Shown one piece after another: positions 36,016 through 43,888 of a stretch of 64,000 nucleotides of DNA. The stretch comes from Poriferisphaera corsica (GTDB lineage: Bacteria > Planctomycetota > Phycisphaerae > Phycisphaerales > Phycisphaeraceae), in NCBI RefSeq assembly GCF_007747445.1, contig NZ_CP036425.1:2216175-2280174 (forward strand), given 5' to 3'. The notes beneath the pieces were generated by a model. That model had not been told where the DNA came from, did no database searches, and worked only from the letters and a program-made list of their open reading frames with translations. Both the position numbers and the translations under genes were made by a program. Each line of letters begins with the position of its first letter. Positions within the stretch are counted from its first letter, which is position 1.

Positions 36016-36960
36016 TTAGCTCTTCTTCTCAACCTGACAACACTGCAACATCGCAAACCGCGCCACGCCTACAGCTCCCGCCATATCCCCCAACTCAGCC
36101 GCCATAATCTCAACACAACTTCCCCCGTTCATCTCTGCTTTCTCGTCTTCCAGCGGCCGCCACTCAACCTCATCCATCTGTTCCGCCAAGCCATCAAACA
36201 ATAACCGCCCTGCCTTTGAGATCCCCCCACCTATCACAACAACCTCTGGATCAAACACATTAATCAGTGATGCAACACCACACGCCAACACCTTCAGCCA
36301 CCGCTCCCAATGCTCGCACGCACCGCGTTCACCCGACTCCACAGCAGTCACAAGCGCCGCCGTCGATACATATCCCGTCCTAACCTCAACTGTGTGATCA
36401 CCAATCAGATCCTCAAAACTCCCCCGCATCTTCACGATGTCTCTCTCACCATCTACATCCATACAGATGTGTCCCAGATGCCCTGCCCGCCCAATCGCCC
36501 CTTCAAGCAACCTCCCGTTCATGATCACGCCCCCACCCACACCCGTCCCCAATGTCAACAGCACCACATCATCACGATCCGACGCTGCACCAACCCACGC
36601 CTCACCCATCGTCGCCGCATGTGCGTCATTCAAAACAAACACATCGCGTCCCAGCACCTCAGACCAATCCAGCCCTTCAACCGCTTCCAATCTGCCCCGC
36701 ATCCAGCGAATAGAACGATGATCTCGCGCCACCAATCCCGGCGAAGAGATCCCGACCGATACCCGCCTCACACCGTCATCCGATTCCCCTCTCTCATCCA
36801 ATCGGTTCACAATATCTATCACACGCTTAGTCAATTGATCAACATCGTCACAACTTGGTGCATTCAACCGCTCCAACACCACACCCGCATCATCAACACA
36901 CACCGCCTTAATATTCGTCCCACCAATATCAATCCCGATACTCACAACTTCACTTTTCAC
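36016..36960 (-). CDS. ROK-family sugar kinase without the zinc motif
   Basis: 314 aa. I take GTG 36960 because AGGGGG lies 6 nt upstream; ATG 36978 would add six residues but has a poor site. The ATP-phosphate motif is GIDIGGTNIKAV, and LTLGTGVGGGVIMNGRLL with GRAGHLGHICMD provides the conserved Glu/His region. The CxCGxxGCxE zinc motif of most bacterial ROK kinases is missing: after GHICMDVDG the chain goes to ERDIVKMRGS. Such variants exist among glucokinase-like ROK proteins. It overlaps the SDR gene by 11 bp. Probably phosphorylates the operon sugar or a derived keto acid. Confidence 0.8.
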   Translation of the reverse strand: MKSEVVSIGIDIGGTNIKAVCVDDAGVVLERLNAPSCDDVDQLTKRVIDIVNRLDERGESDDGVRRVSVGISSPGLVARDHRSIRWMRGRLEAVEGLDWSEVLGRDVFVLNDAHAATMGEAWVGAASDRDDVVLLTLGTGVGGGVIMNGRLLEGAIGRAGHLGHICMDVDGERDIVKMRGSFEDLIGDHTVEVRTGYVSTAALVTAVESGERGACEHWERWLKVLACGVASLINVFDPEVVVIGGGISKAGRLLFDGLAEQMDEVEWRPLEDEKAEMNGGSCVEIMAAELGDMAGAVGVARFAMLQCCQVEKKS

Positions 36961-37840
36961 AACATACCCCCTTCTCATCTACCGCCATGACGCGCTGCGG
37001 AATCTGACCTTCACTCACCGACCACCCACCATCAATCGCGATCACTTGTCCCGTCATATATTTCGCCCCATCACTCAACATAAACACCACCGCCTCATCC
37101 AAGTCACTCGCCAGGCCAATCCGTCCCCCGTCTAATGGCTGCTTAGATTTAATAAAATCGATAATCACATCATCCTCCGCCGCACGTTTCGCCATCGGCG
37201 TCTCAACCAACGCCGGGGCAATCACATTGCACCGTATATCCTCCCCCGCATAATACGCAGCAATACTTTTGGTAAATCCAATAATCGCGCTCTTGGTTGC
37301 CGCATAAACATGGGTCGCGAAATACTTCGCACTCGGACTGTAACCTAACACACTGCCCATATTGACGATCGCGCCACACCCGCCCTGTTTCCGAAATTGA
37401 ATCACTGCTTCACGATTACTGATGATCATCGATTTCAGATTTAAACCCAGCGTAAAATCAATCCCATCATCAGTCACTTCATGCAATGCACCATCGCCAT
37501 ATCGGCGGCCGCTGCCGCCAGCAACGTGATATAAACCGTTTAGTTGGCCGCCGATACGCACAGCTTCAGCAATCGCGCGGCGTGTTGTTTCAACATCCAT
37601 CGCATCACCCACAACAGCAGTTGCTGAAATACAATGAACGGTGCGAGCATCATAATCATTGCCTTGCTCATGACTTAACGCCAACAGATCAACCTCCGCT
37701 TGCATCGCTGATTCTTTATTTCGGCCAACGACAACCACACGGCCGCCTTCACAAATAATGGCTTTTGCAGCAGATAAACCGAGCCCGGTTGTGCCGCCAA
37801 CAATGACGATGGTTTTGCCTTCTAATCGCTTATTAGACAT
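36950..37840 (-). CDS. Short-chain dehydrogenase/reductase
   Basis: 296 aa from ATG 37840 (a GTG three codons earlier is possible; neither has a clear site). Classical SDR: cofactor loop VGGTTGLGLSAAK (about 15-27), RVVVVGRN (NADP or NAD acidic/basic switch), VAGGSG for the NAG motif, the catalytic Ser-Tyr-Lys as GSVLGYSPSAKYFATHVYAATKSA (Tyr and Lys in YAATK), then APALVETPM and the C-terminal MTGQVIAIDGGWS. First gene of the operon, so likely the entry oxidation (sugar to lactone or ketone). Divergent from the regulator. Confidence 0.87.
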   Translation of the reverse strand: MSNKRLEGKTIVIVGGTTGLGLSAAKAIICEGGRVVVVGRNKESAMQAEVDLLALSHEQGNDYDARTVHCISATAVVGDAMDVETTRRAIAEAVRIGGQLNGLYHVAGGSGRRYGDGALHEVTDDGIDFTLGLNLKSMIISNREAVIQFRKQGGCGAIVNMGSVLGYSPSAKYFATHVYAATKSAIIGFTKSIAAYYAGEDIRCNVIAPALVETPMAKRAAEDDVIIDFIKSKQPLDGGRIGLASDLDEAVVFMLSDGAKYMTGQVIAIDGGWSVSEGQIPQRVMAVDEKGVCCEK

Positions 37841-37941
37841 CTGTAACACGTACTCACAATTCTGCCTATCTATTGAGTAGGCTACGATTTACAAATTTAA
37901 AAGACATGCGAATGGGAAAGTGAAATGCTGCCTGCCCAAAT

Positions 37942-37971
37942 GCTGTGAGGTCTATACTTCACCTCAACAGC
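37942..37971. promoter_or_regulatory. Candidate operator between the sugar-acid operon and its regulator
   Basis: GCTGTGAGGT (37942-37951) and ACCTCAACAGC (37961-37971) form an inverted repeat with a single extra A, around a 9-nt centre. The centre holds TATAGA on the minus strand, a possible -10. It sits in the 186-bp divergent region and is the only good dyad there. Confidence 0.4.
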
Positions 37972-38026
37972 AACAAGATTATCGATGCGATAAATCAGTT
38001 ACAACACTATTGAGAAACTATCTGAT

Positions 38027-39043
38027 ATGATGATCCATATGAGCAAGGGCAGCCATACAGAGCGTGTTTCGTGGGTTTTTAAGACTCTTAAAGAGAATAT
38101 TGACAAAGGCTTATATTCACCCGGAGCGCGTTTTCTATCGGCCCGCGATCTGTCTCATCGCTACGAACTGAGTTACCAAACGGCCGATCGACTGCTGACT
38201 GAACTTGCCAAAGAAGGCAGATTGATACGACGCCCCAAGTCAGGAACCTATGTCGCGGGCAAAGCCCTGACATATCAAGGCTTACAGTTGCTGCTTCCCA
38301 AACGCGCAAACGAGATTGGCACGTTTTCTCATGAGATGCGCAGGCATCTTGAGCCTATGTTGCAGGCTATTGATGGGTATGATTTGAAGGTTGAAGCGGC
38401 GCAACTTCATAAATTACATGATGATATGCTGCCCATTATGTGGATGGCTGATCGTGCAGCGGCTCGATGCATTGCGGCGGGGAGACGGGGCATCTTAATC
38501 AATGAACATCCAAGAGTTATGATCGCGGATCTGTTTGATGCGGTCGGTTTGGATAATGCGGTAGGTGGTGCGATTGCTGCGGATGCACTGGTGCGCATGT
38601 TTGGGAGACGATCCAAATTGATGGTTTTGGCTGGGCCGAAGCATGATGAGCGAAGCCTGGCCCGGGCGCACGGATTCAGCGCGCGAGCTGGTTGGGCGAC
38701 CGTGATTCATGCGGGCGGCTGGTTATCATCACACGGCGAACGATGGGCGGCTCGTATTGCGCGCGAAGAAGTCGATGGATTGTTCTGTGCAAATGATCGG
38801 CTGGCTGAGGGCGTGATCACATGGCTACAGAAGCAAAAGCGGCGCGTCCCGGCCGTGATTGGCTTTGATAACGCACCTATTGCCAAGCGTTTGGGGTTAT
38901 CAACGGTGGCGATCCCGTGGCAATCATTTGCTGAAGAAGTACGTTTGATGGCGGAGCGTCGATTGAATGATCCGGGCTCACCAAGGCGGCGTGTTGATCT
39001 CGTACCTCAACTTGTTGTGAGGAAATTAGCGGCCAGCGAGTAG
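38027..39043 (+). CDS. GntR-type HTH / LacI-type ligand-domain transcriptional regulator
   Basis: 338 aa. A GntR winged helix fills about residues 12-78 (SARDLSHRYELSYQTADRLL then LAKEGRLIRRPKSGTYVAG). The rest resembles a LacI/periplasmic-binding-protein sugar sensor, as in AraR: VDGLFCANDRLAEGVITWLQ (about 249-268) and VIGFDNAPIAKRLGLSTVAI (about 276-295) are the family blocks. It is divergent from the sugar-acid operon and is the obvious candidate to control it, with a sugar or sugar acid as effector. ATG at 38027, 38030 and 38039 are possible; RBS weak. Confidence 0.85.
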   Translation: MMIHMSKGSHTERVSWVFKTLKENIDKGLYSPGARFLSARDLSHRYELSYQTADRLLTELAKEGRLIRRPKSGTYVAGKALTYQGLQLLLPKRANEIGTFSHEMRRHLEPMLQAIDGYDLKVEAAQLHKLHDDMLPIMWMADRAAARCIAAGRRGILINEHPRVMIADLFDAVGLDNAVGGAIAADALVRMFGRRSKLMVLAGPKHDERSLARAHGFSARAGWATVIHAGGWLSSHGERWAARIAREEVDGLFCANDRLAEGVITWLQKQKRRVPAVIGFDNAPIAKRLGLSTVAIPWQSFAEEVRLMAERRLNDPGSPRRRVDLVPQLVVRKLAASE

Positions 39044-39471
39044 GGTAAACACATGCCCGCAGAAACATTATTCTCTCGGCATGTGCGCCAAGTTTTAATC
39101 GTTATCAAACAGAATTGACGGATAGGTTTTGTGCGCACGTTTGGCTGTCGAAATGCACCTAGAAATTTTGATTATTTCGCTCAATTTGCTTTAAGTGTCG
39201 TAATCATTTGTGGTTGCGTTAAAAACATGCTTTTACGGAAAAAACGTAAAGAATCGTGAACTTTGAATAGAAACAATTAAGAAAACTCAAACAATGGCGC
39301 GTTTTGGGCATAGAATCCGCAGTTCAAAATTTTTGTGCGATGTCGGCCCTTGGCAAATAAGCGTAATTGCCAAATAAACTGACAATCACTCATGGTTACT
39401 TGATCAGATATTTCCGAAATGCCCAGTGATTGATCTGTACGGTTTTAGGCTGGGTTGTTAGGATGTGCGCT
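39044..39471. other. 428-bp intergenic region with two inverted repeats
   Basis: No gene seen. Two short dyads are present: TTTACG...CGTAAA with a GAAAAAA centre (about 39233-39251), and a perfect 7-bp TTGGCAA (39350-39356) / TTGCCAA (39367-39373) with a 10-bp spacer, of operator size, about 100 bp before the NamZ-like gene. Confidence 0.4.
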
Positions 39472-40716
39472 ATGAGTGAGCAACCAATTATGCGTACCGG
39501 TACGAGTTCAGAATCGCTAGCTGGCAAGATCCGATTTGGGGTTGATGTTGTTCTGACGGACTGCCCGGAGGAATTGAAAACAAAGCGTGTGGGCTTGTTG
39601 ACGAATGATGCAGCGACAACGGCGGTGTTACCGTGCCCGTATACGGTTGCGCGTAAGGCGCTTGCGGATTCGGAGATGAATGTTACGGCGTTGTTTTCGC
39701 CGGAACATGGGATTGGAGCGTCGGCGGCGGACGGGGCAAACATCGGTGACGTGAAGGATGGCTTGACTGGATTGCCGGTGTACTCGTTGTACGGGAAAAA
39801 TTTCGCGCCGACAGATGAGATGATGGAAGCGGTGGATGTATTTGTGGTGGACGTACCAGACATTGGTTCGAGGTTTTACACGTATATTTGGACGATGTCG
39901 TATATCCTTGAGAAGTGTGCCAAAATGGGCAAGCCTATCTATATATTAGACAGGCCGAATCCTGTGAGTGGTTTACTTGAACTCGCGGAAGGCCCGTTAT
40001 TGGATGAGAGTACATTTAATAGTTTGGTAGGCCGATGGGATATCCCGGTACGGCATTGCTTGACGATGGGTGAGCTTGCTCAGTTATGGAACTCGGAAAA
40101 AGAGATCGGAGCTGACTTGCATGTGATTGGTATGCAGGGTTGGGAACGTGGGATGTTCTGGGAGGATACGGGCTTGTCGTTCGTACCAACAAGCCCTGCG
40201 ATGAACAGCGGTGAGGAAGCGTTGATTTATACAGGTACCACGTTGTTTGAAGGTTTGAATATCTCGGAAAGCCGGGGTACGAGTTTTCCGTTCAGGGCTG
40301 TTGGCGCACCGTGGATTGATGGTATCCGATTATCTGACGCGTTTAATGCGCTGTGTTTGGATGGCGTTGTTGCGAGGCCGATTACATATGTGCCTAGTGA
40401 TAGTTGGTACAAGGGTGAATCCTGCGAAGGGGTTATGATGCATGTGACTGATCGCATGTCATTTAGGCCGGTGGGTTCGATGATTCATCTTGTGAATCTG
40501 ATATGGATGAATCATAGGGATGATGTGAAATGGGCCGAGTATCCGACAGCCAATAACTATACGGGTGCTGATCACTTTGATCGACTGATTGGTGATACTC
40601 GTGTACGTGAAACGATTGAAGCTGGCGTGAGCAGCGAGACGCTGTGTGGTCATATCATGGAATGGACGAGTGTTGGCAACTGGTCTGAGCGTGTGAAAGA
40701 ACACTTGCTGTACTAG
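39472..40716 (+). CDS. DUF1343 / NamZ-like exo-beta-N-acetylmuramidase
   Basis: 414 aa from ATG 39472 (AGGA 8 nt upstream; an open frame extends to 39430). DUF1343 family landmarks: RVGLLTNDAA, LFSPEHGIGASAADG (PEHG motif), VYSLYGKNFAPT, VDVPDIGSRFYTYIWTM and YILDRPNPVSG, with SRGTSFPFRAVGAPWIDG later. A characterised member, Bacillus NamZ, releases N-acetylmuramic acid from peptidoglycan fragments. No signal peptide is visible at the chosen start, suggesting a cytosolic recycling role or a missed N-terminus. aat follows in the same direction. Confidence 0.82.
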   Translation: MSEQPIMRTGTSSESLAGKIRFGVDVVLTDCPEELKTKRVGLLTNDAATTAVLPCPYTVARKALADSEMNVTALFSPEHGIGASAADGANIGDVKDGLTGLPVYSLYGKNFAPTDEMMEAVDVFVVDVPDIGSRFYTYIWTMSYILEKCAKMGKPIYILDRPNPVSGLLELAEGPLLDESTFNSLVGRWDIPVRHCLTMGELAQLWNSEKEIGADLHVIGMQGWERGMFWEDTGLSFVPTSPAMNSGEEALIYTGTTLFEGLNISESRGTSFPFRAVGAPWIDGIRLSDAFNALCLDGVVARPITYVPSDSWYKGESCEGVMMHVTDRMSFRPVGSMIHLVNLIWMNHRDDVKWAEYPTANNYTGADHFDRLIGDTRVRETIEAGVSSETLCGHIMEWTSVGNWSERVKEHLLY

Positions 40717-40757
40717 ATCTATAATGAATTGATTGAAGATTTGTTTTTAAGGGTGGG

Positions 40758-41435
40758 ATGGTTATGGTATGGGTGATGGATGAGGAAGTAATCACATCTG
40801 ATTTGCTGTTACATGCGTATTGCGCGGGTGCGTTTCCGATGGGTGACCCGGAGACGGGCGAGGTGCATTGGTACTCACCAGATCCGAGGGCTATTCAGCC
40901 AATAGATGAGGGCTTTTATATTCCACGTAGGCTTGGCCGAACGGTACGGAGTGGAAAATTTGAAGTGAGTTACGATCGGGCATTTCGACTGGTAATGGAG
41001 CAATGCGCATTACCACGTGAAGGTCGAGAGGAGACTTGGATCACTGAGCCGATCTTGGAGGTGTATGGGGATCTATTTTCGAGGGGATTTGCACATAGTG
41101 TTGAGGTTTGGTTGCCGGTTGAAGATAGTGATATTGTTGATGCTTGTCTGAAGGATGTCGAGGGGCATCGCTGGCTTGCTGGTGGGTTATATGGGGTGGC
41201 CATCGGTCGCGCTTTTTTTGGTGAATCGATGTTTAGTAATGCGCGTGATGGTTCCAAGGTGGCGCTGGTAGAAACAGTCGAGCATTTAAGACGGCGAGGG
41301 TTTGAACTTTTTGATGTGCAGTTTGTCAATCCGCATATTGAGCAGTTTGGTGTGCGTGAGATTGGCCGGGACGATTACATGAAGCAGTTACAAGAGGCGA
41401 TTGTGAAGCCGGGGTATTGGCGAGACGTATCATGA
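40758..41435 (+). CDS. aat: Leucyl/phenylalanyl-tRNA-protein transferase
   Basis: 225 aa. Transfers Leu or Phe from aminoacyl-tRNA to proteins with N-terminal Arg or Lys (N-end rule). Signatures: YCAGAFPMGDPETGEVHWYSPDPRAI region (about 21-45), AGGLYGVAIGRAFFGESMFS (about 141-160), then SKVALVETVEHLRRRGFELFD and DVQFVNPHIEQFG. Length is typical. ATG 40758 or 40764 are both usable. It follows the NamZ-like gene by 41 bp. Confidence 0.95.
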   Translation: MVMVWVMDEEVITSDLLLHAYCAGAFPMGDPETGEVHWYSPDPRAIQPIDEGFYIPRRLGRTVRSGKFEVSYDRAFRLVMEQCALPREGREETWITEPILEVYGDLFSRGFAHSVEVWLPVEDSDIVDACLKDVEGHRWLAGGLYGVAIGRAFFGESMFSNARDGSKVALVETVEHLRRRGFELFDVQFVNPHIEQFGVREIGRDDYMKQLQEAIVKPGYWRDVS

Positions 41436-41486
41436 TATTGGTATTCTGATGAGGATATGAGTATTGATATTTTGTGTGAGGTATGA

Positions 41487-42230
41487 TCAAACGGTGGCGT
41501 CGCTATGCTTTTTTCTTCTTAGTAGAAGTGCGGATAGTAGTAAGAAGCCGGCCGCAGCGGCGCTTGGCGTTGGTACCGTTTGCGAGGCAAGATATTCGTC
41601 ATAATTGATGAGTTGGCCGTATGCATTGAAGTTGATTGTTGTTCCTGCAAGACCGGTCGTAAATATTTGATCAATATCGTCTGATGATGTTCCAAAGCCG
41701 AGGTATTGCAGGACATATTCATCGCCATCAATTTCTAGAATTGTGTTTTCATTGACGGGGCTATCTGGGATGATGAATGTATCGGCTGAACCGTTTTCAC
41801 CATTTTCTATGGTGAAGAATGAAGTGAATCGACTGATTTGCTCTCCCTCTGGTTGAATTTGAACAACGTTTCTGAAGATCGAAGGTGTCGTTCCATCAAT
41901 CACACCAAGTCCATTGGTGTATGTGAAATTACCGATTTGGAATGCTTCATTTTCTTGCACATCCGTGAAGAAATTAAATGTATTTTCACTGGTTAAAATA
42001 TCGGCATCTGCGCGGTCGCCGGAAATGGTTTCGCCAAGCCAGAGGTTGCGATAATTTTCCCGCTCATAGGTTAAGCCGCTGTTTGGGCCTGCGTCACGGC
42101 TGGGATCAATGGAACTGGTGAAGGAGCCGCCGGAGACCGACAAGGCTGATACATTCGCAGCTGATAGGAAACATAAAGTGACAGCGGCAACCATTGGCAA
42201 CCAAATCATTCGATAGCAGTACGGATTCAT
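41487..42230 (-). CDS. Exported PEP-CTERM-type sorted protein
   Basis: 247 aa from ATG 42230 with GGAG 6 nt upstream. Signal peptide about residues 8-30 (PMVAAVTLCFLSAANVSA). The middle is a beta-rich, Asn/Thr/Ser-rich domain without known motif (TFNFFTDVQENEAFQIGNF). The C-terminus is the sorting signal: VPTPSAAAAGFLLLSALLL followed by RRKKHSD, a PEP-CTERM tripartite tail with PTP in place of the common PEP. Such proteins are cut by exosortase and often linked to exopolysaccharide. The exosortase is not in the window. Confidence 0.8.
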   Translation of the reverse strand: MNPYCYRMIWLPMVAAVTLCFLSAANVSALSVSGGSFTSSIDPSRDAGPNSGLTYERENYRNLWLGETISGDRADADILTSENTFNFFTDVQENEAFQIGNFTYTNGLGVIDGTTPSIFRNVVQIQPEGEQISRFTSFFTIENGENGSADTFIIPDSPVNENTILEIDGDEYVLQYLGFGTSSDDIDQIFTTGLAGTTINFNAYGQLINYDEYLASQTVPTPSAAAAGFLLLSALLLRRKKHSDATV

Positions 42231-42331
42231 AAAAACTCCGATTGTTAAATTATTCAATCTGATTTTTTACCGACTGCCTCAATGTTGATGCGTTGTTTTA
42301 TGTGTGTTCATATTTAACTTTTTGATGGAGA

Positions 42332-42360
42332 ATGATATTATTCTGCCAGACATATATCAA
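42332..42360 (-). promoter_or_regulatory. Candidate promoter of the PEP-CTERM gene
   Basis: Minus strand -35 TTGATA (42355-42360), 17-bp spacer, -10 TATCAT (42332-42337). Each box is one base from consensus. Leader about 95 nt. Confidence 0.4.
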
Positions 42361-42427
42361 GTAGCATTTCAAGCGCAAGAAGGCTGATTAAAACTGTCAA
42401 ATGCGACATATTTGATTTTGGACAAAT

Positions 42428-42457
42428 AAAAAACGGCCACAATTTTGTGACCGTTTT
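42428..42457 (-). terminator. Terminator of the LysM lipoprotein gene
   Basis: AAACGGTCACAA pairs with TTGTGGCCGTTT (one G-U) on the minus strand, followed by T run. Confidence 0.85.
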
Positions 42458-42479
42458 GAGCTATTTGCGTAGTTCAATA

Positions 42480-42890
42480 CTAAGGCAGTCTGATTTCTTT
42501 GCCAACGTACATGCGTTTTTCTTTGAGACCGGGGTTTGCATCCATGATGTCGACCCATTTGAGGCCGTTACCGTAGTGCTTATTGGCGATGGACCAAAGT
42601 GTATCGCCTTTCTTGATGACGTAGGTAGAAGGTCGGCGTGCTGGCTCGGGTTGTGGAGCGGGCTCAACAAAACTCTGAGCAGGAGTCGGTGCGGTTTGTG
42701 TGAACTCGACTTCGAGTTTGGAGTTGGCTGAAGCGGCAGGTTCTTCAACCTGAACAGGGACAATGATTTCGGTTTCAGGCTGAATAGTCGGAGGCGGTGG
42801 CGGGGCTTGCGCGACTTGCGGTGGGTTGGTGTTGCAGCCAATGGTTGTGGCAGCGATTGCGGTGGTGATCAGGGCCCAATGGAATTTCAT
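42480..42890 (-). CDS. LysM-domain lipoprotein
   Basis: 136 aa. Lipoprotein signal peptide with lipobox TIGC (Cys19). A Pro/Glu/Gln-rich linker (about 22-85, several PPP and PEPA runs) precedes one LysM domain at about 88-136 (YVIKKGDTLWSIANKHYG, WVDIMDANPGLKE, VGKEIRLP). LysM binds N-acetylglucosamine polymers, so this is likely an outer-membrane or inner-membrane lipoprotein touching peptidoglycan. It has its own terminator. Confidence 0.88.
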   Translation of the reverse strand: MKFHWALITTAIAATTIGCNTNPPQVAQAPPPPPTIQPETEIIVPVQVEEPAASANSKLEVEFTQTAPTPAQSFVEPAPQPEPARRPSTYVIKKGDTLWSIANKHYGNGLKWVDIMDANPGLKEKRMYVGKEIRLP

Positions 42891-43004
42891 GACAACCTCT
42901 CCTTAGGTCGAAGTTATGAAGGATGATGTGTGCAGCGTGTACTGCGGTATTGTGTTTTGTACAGGATGTTAGCGAGATTGGCAATGATGTTAAGGCGTGA
43001 CTGG

Positions 43005-43769
43005 TTATTTAGCGATTAGCAATTTCTTGCCAAGCTTGTTTTTCCAATCGTTAGAGATGCCGGGATCGGTGATGATGAGGTCGAGTTGATCGATATCGCA
43101 GACTTTGGCGAGTGATTTGCGTCCAAACTTTGAAGAATCCATGAGGCCGATTTTTTGTGTGGCTTGCTGCATCATTTGCTGCTCGACTTCGGCCATACTC
43201 ATGTTGATATTAAACAGTGCGTTGTCGTAGAGACCAGCAAGAGAGAAGAAAAGGATATCGGCGTGAAGTTGTTTGAGGGCGTTAGTTGCGATCGGGCCAA
43301 GCGTGACTTCGGTCCGTGGGTAAAGGACACCACCGATTGAGACGAGCTCGATCTGATCATCGTCTTTGAATTGGTTCGCGATCGATAGACTATTAGTAAC
43401 GATCTGGAGCGGTCGGACTGCGATTTCCTGAGCGGTGTAGATGACGGTAGAGCCGCCGTCGAGGAGAACGGTCATGCCAGGCGAAATGAGCTGAGCGGCG
43501 GTTCGCGCGATGGCTTTTTTCGCAGTGACAGATTCCGTCATGCGTGAGGCGAGTGCGTAGGTGGGCTGAGTGTCGTTTTGGGCATCAATACCTGTGTAGA
43601 TAGCACCAGCTCGTGTTCGCTGAAGATGCCCCTCCTTTTCAAGGGATTCGAGATCACGACGCACGGTGGATGAAGAAACATCGAGTTGCGCGGCGAGATC
43701 GTCAAGCTGCATCGTCTTGTTGCGTCGCAAGAGATCGAGAAGTTTTTGCTGGCGTTCGACAATAAGCAT
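43005..43769 (-). CDS. DeoR-family regulator of the microcompartment operon
   Basis: 254 aa from ATG 43769. N-terminal DeoR winged helix (RQQKLLDLLRRNKTMQLDDL; STVRRDLESLEKEGHLQRTRAGAI, about 6-60) and a DeoRC sugar-phosphate-sensing domain (LLDGGSTVIYTAQEI, IVTNSLSIANQF, SIGGVLYPRTEVTLGP, GLMDSSKFGRKSL). Regulators of this kind answer to phosphorylated sugars. It is the last gene of the microcompartment operon, 92 bp after the dehydrogenase, and a DeoR gene is a regular member of PVM-type loci. Directly repeated CAAAACAT boxes lie just upstream. Confidence 0.88.
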   Translation of the reverse strand: MLIVERQQKLLDLLRRNKTMQLDDLAAQLDVSSSTVRRDLESLEKEGHLQRTRAGAIYTGIDAQNDTQPTYALASRMTESVTAKKAIARTAAQLISPGMTVLLDGGSTVIYTAQEIAVRPLQIVTNSLSIANQFKDDDQIELVSIGGVLYPRTEVTLGPIATNALKQLHADILFFSLAGLYDNALFNINMSMAEVEQQMMQQATQKIGLMDSSKFGRKSLAKVCDIDQLDLIITDPGISNDWKNKLGKKLLIAK

Positions 43770-43829
43770 GGTCTGAACCTTTGATGAGGTGTGCAATGAA
43801 TTAGATTCAAATCATAACATAAAATTGGT

Positions 43830-43847
43830 CAAAACATTGCAAAACAT
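43830..43847. promoter_or_regulatory. Direct repeat CAAAACAT with 10-bp period upstream of deoR-type gene
   Basis: CAAAACAT at 43830-43837 and again at 43840-43847, one helical turn apart. DeoR-family proteins often bind repeated sites on one DNA face, so this is a candidate autoregulatory site. I found no exact copy upstream of pduL. Confidence 0.3.
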
Positions 43848-43888
43848 GTCATAAAAAGCAAGCACTGCAGGATCAAGATCATTGGTGA

